Positions 25,448-34,129 of a stretch of 64,000 bases of DNA are shown here, piece by piece. This DNA comes from Streptomyces griseoviridis (lineage in GTDB: Bacteria > Actinomycetota > Actinomycetes > Streptomycetales > Streptomycetaceae). The stretch covers positions 868,001 through 932,000 of the forward strand of contig NZ_CP029078.1 of assembly GCF_005222485.1 (NCBI RefSeq), written 5' to 3'. Below the pieces are notes generated by a model. That model searched no databases. It saw only the letters and a list, made by a program, of their open reading frames with translations, and had not been told where the DNA came from. Both the position numbers and the translations under genes were made by a program. How positions within the stretch are numbered: position 1 is the stretch's first letter; every line of letters starts with the position of its first letter.

Positions 25448-25651
25448 GGCGCACGCCTCCTCGGGTGGCACTCGTGCCCACTCTAGAGACGGTCGGGCGG
25501 CCGTGCGACAGGTGCGCGCGGGCGTCCCCGCGGGCCCCGGGAGGGCGCCGGGGCAGGGTCCGCCGGCCGCCTGAGACGATCCCCCGTGTCGCCCCAGACG
25601 GACGGCGGCCTGACCAGGCCGTTCCGGGTCCTGGTCGGGCTGCGCTGAGTA

Positions 25652-25668
25652 TGGTTGGCTGCCAACCA
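25652..25668 (+). promoter_or_regulatory. TetR operator palindrome TGGTTGGC-T-GCCAACCA
   Basis: Perfect eight-base arms around one base, 20 bases upstream of the TetR gene start. Typical size and place for an autoregulatory TetR operator. Confidence 0.7.
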
Positions 25669-25688
25669 GTCAACGCAGGAGTTACAGC

Positions 25689-26444
25689 ATGTCCCCGCGC
25701 AGCGCATCGGTCAATGAAGAGTTGCGGAGACGTTCCCGGGAACGGCTCCTGATGGCCGCCGTCGAGGTGGTCGGAGAGCGCGGGTACGACGCCACGACCC
25801 TCGCCGACATCGCCGACCGGGCCGGGTCGGCGCGAGGGCTGGTCTCGTACTACTTCCCGGGCAAGCGGCAGCTCGTGCAGTCGGCCGTGCACCGGCTGAT
25901 GCACCGCACGCTGGAGGAGGCCCTGGAGCGGGAGCCGCGCACCGAGGACGGGCGGGAGCGGATGGCGCGGGCCATCGACGCGATCCTGGGGCTGGCGAGG
26001 GACCGGCCGGTCCTGATGCGCCAGCACATGGCGGGGCTGCTCCAGGCCGAGGGGTTCGTGCAGTGCCCGGAGCAGAAGCGGCTGGCCGACCTGTTACGGG
26101 ACACGGTGACCCGGCACGGCTCCGAGCACCCCGACACCGACTATCCGATGATGCGCTCGCTGCTGATGGGCTCGGTGTACGCCATGGTGCTGCCCAACGT
26201 GCCGATGCCGATCACGGCGCTGCGCACCGAGCTGTTCGCGCGCTACCGCCTCGACTGGCGGATGGGGCTCCCGCCGGACGCGGGTGAGGCGTCCGGCGGG
26301 AGCGGGGCGGCGGACCCGGACCTGTCACGGTTCTTCGCGACCGGCGACCCCGCGTCCGGCCGGCCCGGGGGGACCGGACGGGCGGAGGGGACGGGACGGC
26401 CCGAGCGGACCGGACCGGCCCAGGACGGCCGTCAGTCGAAGTAG
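25689..26444 (+). CDS. TetR/AcrR family regulator
   Basis: 251-residue repressor. The DNA-binding domain spans 12-62: TTLADIADRAGSARGLVSYYFPGKRQL is the helix-turn-helix with the family's YYFPGK end. The ligand domain follows to about 200. A low-complexity tail rich in Gly, Arg, Pro and Thr (about 205-251) is unusual for the family and repetitive at the DNA level (GACCGGACGG-like runs), perhaps expanded. RBS GCAGGAG before ATG 25689. A perfect palindrome just upstream suggests autoregulation; no target operon adjoins it, since the next gene converges. Its stop overlaps the LVIVD gene by 13 bases. Confidence 0.88.
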   Translation: MSPRSASVNEELRRRSRERLLMAAVEVVGERGYDATTLADIADRAGSARGLVSYYFPGKRQLVQSAVHRLMHRTLEEALEREPRTEDGRERMARAIDAILGLARDRPVLMRQHMAGLLQAEGFVQCPEQKRLADLLRDTVTRHGSEHPDTDYPMMRSLLMGSVYAMVLPNVPMPITALRTELFARYRLDWRMGLPPDAGEASGGSGAADPDLSRFFATGDPASGRPGGTGRAEGTGRPERTGPAQDGRQSK

Positions 26445-27934
26445 TCCGGCTGCGTCTGGACGTTCAGCTCGCCCAGGCGCACCCGCGCCGCCGGGTCGGT
26501 GCGGCGGTCGCTGAGCTTCAGGACGTCGAAGCCCTTGGCGATGTCGTTCGAGTAGATGTAGCCGTTGTAGTAGTAGGCCGACCACGATCCACCGACGTCG
26601 AGGGTCTGCGTGGAGAGCGGGCCGCGCTCGAAGTACGCGATCTCCTTGGGCTTCGTCGAGTCGGTGAAGTCCCAGACGGAGACGCCTCCTTGGTACCAGG
26701 CCTGGACCATGAGGTCCTTGCCCTTGACCGGGATCAGCGAGCCGTTGTGGGCGACGCAGTTCTCGGTGTCGGCCTGGTGGCGGGGGATCTTGTAGTAGCT
26801 GCGGAAGACGAGCTTGCGCTTGTCGCCCTTGCCGACGATGTCGTAGATGCCGTCGGCGCCCCGGTTCGGGCCCACGGCCGCGTTGCAGGTGGCCGCGCCG
26901 CCGCCGCCCAACTCGTCGGTGAAGACGACCTTGTCGGCCTTCTGGTTGAAGGTCGCCGAGTGCCAGAACGCGAAGTTGACGTTGTCCTGGACCTGGTCGA
27001 TGACCTTCGGGTGCTCCGGGTCCTTGATGGACATCAGGATGCCGTCACCCATGCAGGCGCCGGCCGCGAGGTCCTCGTCCGGCAGGACGGTGATGTCGTG
27101 GCAGCCGGTGGTCTTGGAGACGCCCGGGTTGGTGGGGGCGCCGGGGTTGCCGCCGCCGTCGGGGCCCACGCCGGGGAACAGCACGGGGAAGCCGACGACG
27201 GCCGCCTTCTCCGGGTGGCTGCGCGGCACCTTGACGATCGAGATGCCGTCGTGCGGCGGCTGGCAGTCCGGGTAGGACGCGCTCGGCGAGTACGAGGAGA
27301 CGTAGAGGTAGACGTTCTTGCGCTTGGGCACCAGCGAGTGCGTGTGGGAGCCGCAGGCGGTCTCGACGGCGGCGACGTAGCGCGGGTTGCGCTTGTCGCT
27401 GATGTCGAAGACCTTCATGCCCTCCCACGACGACTTCTCGGTCGCGGGCTGCGTGGTGCTGTTGCAACTGCTGTCGCTGCGCGAGGAGTCGGTGGACAGG
27501 AACAGCAGGTCGCCGGAGACGGAGATGTCGTTCTGCGAACCGGGGCAGAGGACCTGCGCGACCGTCTTCGGGGCCTTCGGGTTGCTGATGTCGAAGACGC
27601 GGAAGCCGTCGTAGTTGCCGGCGAAGGCGTACTTGCCCTGGAAGGCGAGGTCCGAATTGGTGCCGGCCAGCGCGTCCTTGGGGATGTTGGTGAGGTGCTT
27701 GATGTTGGGCGAGTGGACGATCTCGTCCTGGCCGGGTATCTCGCCGCCCGCGATGGCTTCGGCGGCCTGCGCCCTGGCGCTCTTGGACACCTCCTTGCCG
27801 GTGGCCGGGGCGTCCCCTGGGTCGGGGGTGGCGGCCGCCGGGACGGCCGTCAGCAACGCCGCCAGGAGTCCGGCGGCCACGGTGGCAACTCCCGCGCGTC
27901 TGTGCCGCTTTCGGGAAACGTTCAACAGGATCAC
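26432..27934 (-). CDS. Secreted LVIVD-repeat protein
   Basis: 500-residue exported protein. A basic N-terminus and hydrophobic segment (RAGVATVAAGLLAALLTAVPAAA, about residues 13-35) form a signal peptide cleaved near PAAA-TPDPG. The mature part is a beta-propeller of LVIVD repeats, seen as NYDGFRVFDISNPKAPKTVAQV, GMKVFDISDKRNPRYVAAV, ISIVKVPRSHPEKAAVVGFP and GGVSVWDFTDSTKPKEIAYF, each with the F-D-I-S-x-P core. Four to six cysteines could form disulfides. GTG 27934 has GGGAGGAAGC upstream. Function unknown: such propellers may bind surface partners. It diverges from a DUF305 lipoprotein gene, a pairing I associate with Streptomyces. Confidence 0.85.
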   Translation of the reverse strand: MILLNVSRKRHRRAGVATVAAGLLAALLTAVPAAATPDPGDAPATGKEVSKSARAQAAEAIAGGEIPGQDEIVHSPNIKHLTNIPKDALAGTNSDLAFQGKYAFAGNYDGFRVFDISNPKAPKTVAQVLCPGSQNDISVSGDLLFLSTDSSRSDSSCNSTTQPATEKSSWEGMKVFDISDKRNPRYVAAVETACGSHTHSLVPKRKNVYLYVSSYSPSASYPDCQPPHDGISIVKVPRSHPEKAAVVGFPVLFPGVGPDGGGNPGAPTNPGVSKTTGCHDITVLPDEDLAAGACMGDGILMSIKDPEHPKVIDQVQDNVNFAFWHSATFNQKADKVVFTDELGGGGAATCNAAVGPNRGADGIYDIVGKGDKRKLVFRSYYKIPRHQADTENCVAHNGSLIPVKGKDLMVQAWYQGGVSVWDFTDSTKPKEIAYFERGPLSTQTLDVGGSWSAYYYNGYIYSNDIAKGFDVLKLSDRRTDPAARVRLGELNVQTQPDYFD

Positions 27935-28123
27935 TGCTTCCTCCCTGGTGCCGTTCACGTCGGAACGGTGCACGCACCCCGCAGTATCGTCTTGACCATG
28001 CACATATCAACAGAGGGCAACGAACTCGTAATGAAGGTTTTTGATCACGCACAAACACAAGCGTGCTAGGACGGTCATCAGCACTCACGAGGTGTCCCCA
28101 CCCGCCTGCCACAGGAGGTCGCC

Positions 28124-28777
28124 GTGCCGCTTCGCCGGACCCCCCGCACATTCCTCGCCGCCCTCGCGCTGACCGCGCCCGTCCTGCTCGGAGTGACCGG
28201 GTGCGACGCGGACCCCGCGGCCAAGTCGCCTGCGCCGAGCGGGCCTTCGGTGCTGGTGCCGGGCGCGCCCGGTGAGGAGAACCGCACCCTGTCGGCGGCG
28301 GACGCGAACAAGCAGCGCGCCGAGGACGACTCCCCCAACACGGCCGACGTCGCCTACGCCCGCATGATGATCCAGCACCATGGCCAGGCCCTGGACATGA
28401 CCGAACTCGTCGCGGACCGCGCCGAGTCGACGAAGGTCAAGCGGCTCGCGGAGCGGATCGCGGCCTCGCAGGGGCCGGAGATCGGCGCGATGCGGGGCTG
28501 GCTCGAGTCGTACGGCAAGAGCGAGCGGGGCACCGGCCACGACCACGCCGCGATGCCGGGGATGGCCACCGAGGCCCAGCTGAAGAAGTTGCGCGCGGCC
28601 CGCGGCTCGGCGTTCGACCAGCTGTTCCTGACCCTGATGATCACTCACCACGAGGGCGCGCTCAGCATGGCGACGGACGTGAAGGCGCAGGGCAACAACA
28701 TCCGCGTCGAGGAGATGGCGGACGACACGATCGCCCAGCAGACGAGCGAGATCACCCGCATGCGGGACATGCTCTGA
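28124..28777 (+). CDS. DUF305 lipoprotein
   Basis: 217-residue surface lipoprotein: signal peptide with lipobox LLGVTGC (Cys27), a disordered linker, then two DUF305 halves. Each half has a histidine-methionine motif, YARMMIQHHGQALDM and LFLTLMITHHEGALSM, of the ferritin-like helical fold; a GHDHAAMPGMA linker adds His and Met that may bind copper. DUF305 proteins are linked by context to copper handling in several bacteria, but this is not proven. GTG 28124 is preceded by AGGAGGTCGCC. Shares a 189-bp A/T-containing promoter region with the divergent LVIVD gene, so the two are likely co-regulated. Confidence 0.88.
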   Translation: MPLRRTPRTFLAALALTAPVLLGVTGCDADPAAKSPAPSGPSVLVPGAPGEENRTLSAADANKQRAEDDSPNTADVAYARMMIQHHGQALDMTELVADRAESTKVKRLAERIAASQGPEIGAMRGWLESYGKSERGTGHDHAAMPGMATEAQLKKLRAARGSAFDQLFLTLMITHHEGALSMATDVKAQGNNIRVEEMADDTIAQQTSEITRMRDML

Positions 28778-28839
28778 CGGCCCAGGCGGCGCGCGCCCCA
28801 GCCCCCTGCTCCGCGTCCGCGCCGGCCCGACTCCCCTGC

Positions 28840-29349
28840 TCAGTACCTCACATGACGTGGTGTCAGGTATCCGGCGTCCCGGGCCCGCGCGATCATCCGC
28901 AGGGCCTCGCGGCGGCTGTGGCCGGTGGCGCCCATGACCGCGAGGACCGGATCGACGCCCGCCGCCTGGGCCGCCCGGTACTCCCGGGCGACCTGGCGCT
29001 GCCCCTCGGGGCCGCGCGGGCGGCCCTGCCGGGCCCTGCGGGCCCCCGCCGCGCCGTCCACCCCGGCGCCGAGGCCGCACGCCTCCGTCAGCGGCTCCTC
29101 GATCCAGTCGGCGAGCACCGCGAGGTCGTCGAGGCAGAGCGCGGGCCTCGCCTGGACGTCCTCGACGCAGACACCGCCCTCGCCCACCACGGCCAGCGCC
29201 TCGACATGGGCGCCGTCCGGGAACGCCAGCCGGACGGTGTACCAGGAAGTGGCGGTCTCGTCCTCCCGCACTTCCCACGCGGGCCGCACGGACGCCGTGC
29301 AGTCCGTCGGACAACGATCGGAAAGATTAAGAAAGGATGCTTCTAGCAC
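28840..29349 (-). CDS. Hypothetical protein, DUF6214-like
   Basis: 169-residue soluble protein. The first 100 residues form an alpha/beta unit (SWYTVRLAFPDGAHVEALAVVGEGGVCV, LCLDDLAVLADWIEEPLTEAC) and the end is helical with GHSRREALRMIARARDAGYL, a possible short helix-turn-helix. I believe it belongs to the Streptomyces family DUF6214, but that is from memory. The GTG start at 29349 lacks a clear ribosome-binding site, so the true start may be downstream near WEVREDETATSW. It converges with DUF305 and diverges from the permease gene. Confidence 0.6.
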   Translation of the reverse strand: MLEASFLNLSDRCPTDCTASVRPAWEVREDETATSWYTVRLAFPDGAHVEALAVVGEGGVCVEDVQARPALCLDDLAVLADWIEEPLTEACGLGAGVDGAAGARRARQGRPRGPEGQRQVAREYRAAQAAGVDPVLAVMGATGHSRREALRMIARARDAGYLTPRHVRY

Positions 29350-29572
29350 ATACGCAACGTAACCGCATGATCACATTCCATACGAACGGACACGCGCGCC
29401 CGCCGCCACCCGCACCCCACCGGCCGAGCGCCGGCCCGGCGGGACCGGCCCGGCCGGCGTCCGGGTGGGCATGACACGCGTCGGCAACACGGTCGCAATC
29501 AACAAACTGTTTAACGGTCCTACCGTCGGGTGCTGTTCGGATGCCATCCCCCGCCGCCGTCCAGGAGTCCCC

Positions 29573-30958
29573 ATGATTACTGCCACCTCCGCACATCCCG
29601 CCGACGAGGTGCCACCGGCACGCCAGTTGGCCGCCTTCGGGCTCCAGCACGTCCTGGCGATGTACGCGGGCGCCGTCGCCGTTCCGTTGATCGTGGGCGG
29701 GGCGATGAAGCTGTCGCCGGCCGATCTCGCCTATCTCATCACCGCCGACCTGCTGGTGTGCGGGATCGCGACGCTCATCCAGTGCGTCGGGTTCTGGCGG
29801 TTCGGGGTGCGGCTGCCGATCATGCAGGGCTGCACCTTCGCGGCGGTGTCGCCGATGGTGCTCATCGGCACGACCGGCGGCGGGCTGCCGGCGATCTACG
29901 GCTCGGTGATCGTCGCGGGGCTGGCGATCGTGCTGCTCGCACCGGTCTTCGGCAGACTGCTGCGGTTCTTCCCGCCGCTGGTGACCGGCACGGTGATCCT
30001 GATCATCGGCGTCTCGCTGCTGCCGGTCGCCGGCAACTGGGCCGCGGGCGGCGCGGGCGCCGAGGACTTCGGGGCGCCGAAGAACCTGGCGCTGGCCGCG
30101 TTCGTGCTCGCAGTGGTGCTCGGTGTGCAGCGGTTCGCGCCCGCCTTCCTCGGCCGGATCGCCGTGCTGATCGGCATCACGGTGGGTCTCGCGGTGGCGG
30201 TCCCGTTCGGGTTCACCGACTTCGGCGGGGTCGGGGACGCCGACTGGCTGGGCGTCAGCACGCCGTTCCACTTCGGGGCGCCCGTCTTCCAGGCGTCGGC
30301 GATCATCTCGATGCTGGTCGTCGCGCTGGTGACGATGACCGAGACGACCGGCGACCTGATCGCGGTGGGCGAGATGACCGGGCGCGAGGTGGAGCCGCGG
30401 TCGCTCTCCGACGGGCTGCGGGCCGACGGCCTGTCGACCGTGCTGGGCGGCGTCTTCAACACCTTCCCCTACACGGCGTACGCGCAGAACGTCGGGCTGG
30501 TCGGGATGACCCGGGTGCGCAGCCGCTGGGTGGTGGCCGCGGCCGGCGGCATGCTGGTGCTGCTCGGGCTGCTGCCCAAGCTGGGCGCGGTGGTCGCGGC
30601 GATACCCGCGCCCGTGCTGGGCGGTGCGGGCCTCGTGATGTTCGGATCGGTCGCGGCGAGCGGCCTGCGCACGCTCGCCCGGGTCGACTTCAAGGGCAAC
30701 GACAATCTGACCGTGGTCGCGGTGTCGGTGGCCGTGGGCATGCTGCCGGTCGGGGTGCCGACGGTGTACGAGAAGTTCCCCGACTGGTTCCAGACGGTCA
30801 TGAACAGCGGCATCAGCGCGGGCTGCCTCACCGCGATCGCGCTGAACCTGCTGTTCAACCACCTTCCGGGCAGGGCCCGTTCACTCTCCGAGCCGCAGGG
30901 CCTGCCGGTCGGCGGCATCGAGAAGGGCGTCGAGCAGCCCCGGGAAGAGGTCGTCTAG
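29573..30958 (+). CDS. NCS2 nucleobase (uracil/xanthine) permease
   Basis: 461-residue membrane symporter of the nucleobase:cation symporter-2 family with about 14 helices. QHVLAMYAGAVAVPLIVGGA (23-42) is the family opening. The substrate region is TMTETTGDLIAVGEMTGRE (about 256-274) with the conserved T-E-T-T-G-D, followed by NTFPYTAYAQNVGLVGMTRVRSR, the NCS2 signature. It imports uracil, xanthine or uric acid; the Q/N pattern of the signature cannot decide which. ATG 29573 follows CAGGAGTCC. Its end overlaps the convergent ArsR gene by 78 bases, an unusually long 3' overlap. The A/T-rich AACAAACTGTTTAACG around 29502 is probably its promoter. Confidence 0.93.
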   Translation: MITATSAHPADEVPPARQLAAFGLQHVLAMYAGAVAVPLIVGGAMKLSPADLAYLITADLLVCGIATLIQCVGFWRFGVRLPIMQGCTFAAVSPMVLIGTTGGGLPAIYGSVIVAGLAIVLLAPVFGRLLRFFPPLVTGTVILIIGVSLLPVAGNWAAGGAGAEDFGAPKNLALAAFVLAVVLGVQRFAPAFLGRIAVLIGITVGLAVAVPFGFTDFGGVGDADWLGVSTPFHFGAPVFQASAIISMLVVALVTMTETTGDLIAVGEMTGREVEPRSLSDGLRADGLSTVLGGVFNTFPYTAYAQNVGLVGMTRVRSRWVVAAAGGMLVLLGLLPKLGAVVAAIPAPVLGGAGLVMFGSVAASGLRTLARVDFKGNDNLTVVAVSVAVGMLPVGVPTVYEKFPDWFQTVMNSGISAGCLTAIALNLLFNHLPGRARSLSEPQGLPVGGIEKGVEQPREEVV

Positions 30959-31231
30959 CGCCTCCCTGCGCAGCGCGCTCAGCTTCGCCGTGCCGCGGTA
31001 GACCTGCCGGACCACGCCGGATTCGCGCAGCACCCGGAAGTGGTGGGTGCTGGTGGACTTGGTGACCGGAAGGTCGAAGTGCGAACAGGCCAACTCGCCT
31101 CCGTCGGAAGCGAGTTCGGACACGATCCGCAGGCGCACCGGGTCGGAGAGGGCGTGCAGCACCCCTTCCAGGCGGATCTCCGCCAGGGCCGGATGCGGAA
31201 GCTCGCGGCTGGGCGCGGCGGCACTGGTCAC
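30881..31231 (-). CDS. ArsR family transcriptional regulator
   Basis: 116-residue winged-helix repressor. IRLEGVLHALSDPVRLRIVSEL (17-38) opens the domain, SHFDLPVTKSTSTHHFRVLRESG (about 50-72) is the helix-turn-helix, and VYRGTAKLSALR the wing. The metal-binding CVC motif of arsenic sensors is absent; a lone Cys in LACSHFD precedes the helix, so it may sense a thiol-reactive or organic signal. GTG 31231 has AGAGGAG upstream. It faces an Old Yellow Enzyme gene across inverted repeats and probably represses it. Its 3' end overlaps the permease gene by 78 bases. Confidence 0.9.
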   Translation of the reverse strand: MTSAAAPSRELPHPALAEIRLEGVLHALSDPVRLRIVSELASDGGELACSHFDLPVTKSTSTHHFRVLRESGVVRQVYRGTAKLSALRREALDDLFPGLLDALLDAADRQALRLGE

Positions 31232-31315
31232 GGTCACTCCTCTGCGGGCTCGGTCCGCACCCCCGCGCGGGGGTGCGCGGCCCGGTCGCGGACCCACTGA
31301 CGATTGTACGAGACC

Positions 31316-31359
31316 CATCGTAGTTTGACATCTCACGTACTACGATGCCTATCGTACGA
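31316..31359 (+). promoter_or_regulatory. Inverted-repeat operator and promoter between ArsR and OYE genes
   Basis: CATCGTAG (31316-31323) and CTACGATG (31340-31347) are exact inverted repeats 16 bases apart, followed by the palindrome TCGTACGA (31352-31359); GTACGA also occurs at 31307. A consensus TTGACA lies at 31325-31330 and TATCGT at 31350-31355 with a long 19-base spacer. ArsR bound here would cover the promoter. Confidence 0.65.
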
Positions 31360-31393
31360 GTGACCCCCGGTCCCGTGATGAATGGAGTCCGCC

Positions 31394-32473
31394 GTGAGCG
31401 CGCTCTTCGAGCCTTTCACCCTGCGTGGAGTGACCGTCCCCAACCGTGTCTGGATGCCGCCGATGTGCCAGTACTCGGCGGCGCCCGAGGGCCCGGAGAC
31501 CGGCGCCCCGAACGACTGGCACTTCGCGCACTACGCCGCCCGCGCCGCCGGCGGCACCGGACTGATCATCGTCGAGGCCAGCGCCGTCTCGCCCGAGGGC
31601 CGGATCTCCCCGTACGACCTGGGCATCTGGAACGACACCCAGGTCGAGGCGTTCCGCCGGATCACCCGGTTCCTGGTCTCGCAGGGCACGGTGCCCGGCA
31701 TCCAGCTCGCCCACGGCGGGCGCAAGTCGTCCACCGACCGGCCCTGGAAGGGCGGCGCGCCGGTCGGCCCCGAGGCCCACGGCTGGCAGCCGGTCGCGCC
31801 GAGCGCCATCGCCTTCGACGAACGGCACCCGGTTCCGACCGAGTTGACGGTCGATCAGATCAAGGAGATCGTCGGGCAGTTCGTCGACGCGGCCCGGCGC
31901 GCGCTGGCCGCGGGGTTCGAGGTCGCGGAGATCCACGGCGCCCACGGCTATCTGATCAACGAGTTCCTCTCCCCGCACTCCAACCACCGCACCGACGCCT
32001 ACGGCGGCTCCTGGGAGAACCGCACCCGGTTCGCGCTCGAGGTCGTCGACGCGGTACGGGAGGTGTGGCCCGACGACAAGCCGCTGTTCTTCCGGATCTC
32101 GGCGAGCGACTGGCTGGACGACGCGGGCTGGACCCCGGACGACACCGTCCGCTTCGCCGCCGAACTGCACGCCCACGGCGTCGACCTGCTCGACGTGTCG
32201 ACCGGCGGCAACGCCTCCGGCGTCCGCATCCCGGTCGGGCCCGGCTACCAGGTGCCGTTCGCGGCCCGGGTGAAGGCCGAGACGCCGATGCCGGTCGCGG
32301 CCGTCGGCCTGATCACCGAGCCCGAGCAGGCCGCGAAGATCCTGGGCAACGGCGAGGCCGACGCCGTCCTGCTCGGCCGTGAGCTGCTGCGGGACCCGTC
32401 CTGGGCCAGGCGCGCGGCCCGCGGGCTGGGCGCGGAGGTGCACGTTCCCGACCAGTACCACCGGTCGGTCTGA
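31394..32473 (+). CDS. Old Yellow Enzyme family NADH:flavin oxidoreductase
   Basis: FMN-dependent ene-reductase, 359 residues, of the YqjM-like class. LFEPFTLRGVTVPNRVWMPPMCQYSA opens the barrel with the class-typical Cys in PPMCQYS; HGGRKSS, then AEIHGAHGYLINEFLSPHSNHRTDAYGG (about 176-203) with the active-site His-His pair and the family signature; GLITEPEQAAKIL and ADAVLLGRELLRDP complete the FMN site. It reduces activated alkenes (enones, quinones) with NAD(P)H and may detoxify electrophiles. GTG 31394 follows GGAG; ATG 31382 is a close alternative. Control by the divergent ArsR protein is likely. Confidence 0.93.
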   Translation: MSALFEPFTLRGVTVPNRVWMPPMCQYSAAPEGPETGAPNDWHFAHYAARAAGGTGLIIVEASAVSPEGRISPYDLGIWNDTQVEAFRRITRFLVSQGTVPGIQLAHGGRKSSTDRPWKGGAPVGPEAHGWQPVAPSAIAFDERHPVPTELTVDQIKEIVGQFVDAARRALAAGFEVAEIHGAHGYLINEFLSPHSNHRTDAYGGSWENRTRFALEVVDAVREVWPDDKPLFFRISASDWLDDAGWTPDDTVRFAAELHAHGVDLLDVSTGGNASGVRIPVGPGYQVPFAARVKAETPMPVAAVGLITEPEQAAKILGNGEADAVLLGRELLRDPSWARRAARGLGAEVHVPDQYHRSV

Positions 32474-32515
32474 GAGCCGCGCCCCACGCCGCCAGGTCCA
32501 TGGGCCGCCCGCCGC

Positions 32516-32544
32516 GCCCGGTCGCCCCGCGAGGGCGGCCGGGC
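32516..32544. terminator. Bidirectional hairpin between OYE and CBM2 esterase genes
   Basis: GCCCGG-T-CGCCC pairs with GGGCG-G-CCGGGC (11 pairs plus one wobble, five-base loop). Lies between two convergent genes, 43 bases after one stop and 15 before the other. Confidence 0.6.
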
Positions 32545-32558
32545 ACCGCCGTCCGGTA

Positions 32559-33929
32559 TCAACCCGTCGTGCAGGCCGTGCCGTTGAGCGTGAAGGCGCC
32601 CGGCGACGCGCTGTTGCCTGTGTGGGTCGCCTGGTAGCCGAAGGAGACGCTCGCGTTCGGGGCGACGGCGCCGTTGTAGGCGACGTTCGTCGCCGTCACC
32701 GCGCCGGACGACGGGGCGATCGTCGCGTTCCAGCCGTTCGTGACGGCCTGGCCCGAGGGCAGCGTGAAGGCGAGCCGCCAGCCGTCGATCGCCGTGGTGC
32801 CGGTGTTGGTGAGCGTGACGGTGGCGGTCAGGCCGGTGTTCCAGGCGCTGGTGGTGACGGCCACCTTGCAGGGCCCGGCGGGCGGCTGGGGTCCGGTGCC
32901 ACCCGCGGTGAGGCCGAAGAAGGTCAGGGCGCGGGCGGCCATGCCGTTGGCGTAGAGGTTGTGGCCGACGCCCTGGAGGCTGATCGCCTCGACGGGCGCC
33001 TGGTCACCGGTGGCGCCGTAGCGGGTGCGGGTCCAGCCGGTGGCGGGCGTGTCGGTGGCCGCGGGCGTCTGGCTCACGCCGAGGACGTTCGTCCACTGCT
33101 TGATCTCCTCCCCGAAGTTGGGGTAGCGCAGGGTGTCGTCGGTGGTGCCGTGCCACAGCTGCATGCGCGGGCGGGGACCTGTGTAGCCGGGGTAGGCGCC
33201 GCGCACCAAATCGCCCCACTCCTGCGGGGTGTGGCTGACCGTGCCGCCCGCGCAGGCGCTGTTCCACTCCGAGCCGTCGGTGGTGGCGAAGCAGCCGAAC
33301 GGGACGCCGGAGAAGGCGGCGCCGGCCGCGAACACGTCCGGGTAGTCGCCGAGCAGCACGTTCGTCATCATCGCGCCCGAGGAGATGCCGGTCGCGAAGA
33401 CCTTCGTGGTGTCGGCGGAGTACTGGGTGGCGACCCAGTCGACCATCGACTTGATGCCGACCGGGTCGCTGCCGCCGCCGCGTCGCAGGGCCGCGGGCGA
33501 GGCCACGTCGAAGCACTTGCTGGCCCGGGTGACCGACGGGTAGACGACCACGAATCCGTAGCTGTCGGCGAGCGAGGCGAACTCGGTGCCCGCGTACATG
33601 GCGGGGCCCGAGCCCGTGCAGTAGTGGACGGCGACCACGACGGCCGGGTGCGCCGCGACGTTGGCCGGCACGTACACGTACATCTGGAGGTTGCTGGGGT
33701 TGGCGCCGAAGCCGGTGACCTCGGTGAGGGTGGCGGCCGGGACGGCGGCGGCGGTCGTGGCGCGGGCGACGGCCGCCGCGGGGGCCGCCTCCGCGCGGGC
33801 GTCCGGCGCGGTGCGGGCCGCGGCCTGGGGGGCGGCGAGCAGGCCGGCCGTGAGGAACGGCAGCAGGACGGCGAGCAGGGCCACGAGCGACGAACGCCGT
33901 GGTGGGTGCGGGCGGGTGCGGGGGGTCAC
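32559..33929 (-). CDS. Secreted CE1/PHB-depolymerase-type esterase with CBM2
   Basis: 456-residue exported enzyme. Signal peptide about 13-40 (SLVALLAVLLPFLTAGLLAA then PQAAA). The catalytic alpha/beta-hydrolase domain of the PHB depolymerase / feruloyl and acetylxylan esterase type covers about 65-330: VVVAVHYCTGSG is the oxyanion strand, GISSGAM holds the nucleophile Ser183, and GVGHN near 310 the His. After a GGTGPQPPAG linker, the last 100 residues are a family-2 carbohydrate-binding module with its terminal Cys pair (PCKVAV...TACTTG) for cellulose or xylan. GTG 33929. A perfect CebR box 43 bases upstream indicates induction by cello-oligosaccharides. Confidence 0.88.
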   Translation of the reverse strand: MTPRTRPHPPRRSSLVALLAVLLPFLTAGLLAAPQAAARTAPDARAEAAPAAAVARATTAAAVPAATLTEVTGFGANPSNLQMYVYVPANVAAHPAVVVAVHYCTGSGPAMYAGTEFASLADSYGFVVVYPSVTRASKCFDVASPAALRRGGGSDPVGIKSMVDWVATQYSADTTKVFATGISSGAMMTNVLLGDYPDVFAAGAAFSGVPFGCFATTDGSEWNSACAGGTVSHTPQEWGDLVRGAYPGYTGPRPRMQLWHGTTDDTLRYPNFGEEIKQWTNVLGVSQTPAATDTPATGWTRTRYGATGDQAPVEAISLQGVGHNLYANGMAARALTFFGLTAGGTGPQPPAGPCKVAVTTSAWNTGLTATVTLTNTGTTAIDGWRLAFTLPSGQAVTNGWNATIAPSSGAVTATNVAYNGAVAPNASVSFGYQATHTGNSASPGAFTLNGTACTTG

Positions 33930-33971
33930 GTCCTTGCCCCTTTCTCGGCGGAAGGTTCGATGGTTGACATG

Positions 33972-33985
33972 TGGGAGCGCTCCCA
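33972..33985 (-). promoter_or_regulatory. Perfect CebR box TGGGAGCGCTCCCA
   Basis: Exact 14-base match to the operator of CebR, the LacI-family repressor of cellulose and cello-oligosaccharide use in Streptomyces. It lies 42 bases upstream of the CBM2 esterase start, fitting repression of that gene. Confidence 0.9.
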
Positions 33986-34042
33986 CATTCAGAGTGCGGC
34001 GGGAGTGCGCCCGTCGGCATGGTGGCATGGACACGACTGGCA

Positions 34043-34056
34043 CGGAAGCGCTCCCA
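34043..34056. promoter_or_regulatory. Imperfect second CebR-like box
   Basis: CGGAAGCGCTCCCA matches the CebR consensus at 12 of 14 positions, 58 bases from the perfect box. It may assist looping or be a weaker site for the esterase or the divergent pectate-lyase promoter. Confidence 0.5.
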
Positions 34057-34129
34057 CAGCCCTGTTCGCGCCCCTTCCGCCGCCTTCCGCCGCCCGCCGG
34101 GAGTGGCTGGATGTGTACTGCGCGAAGCG

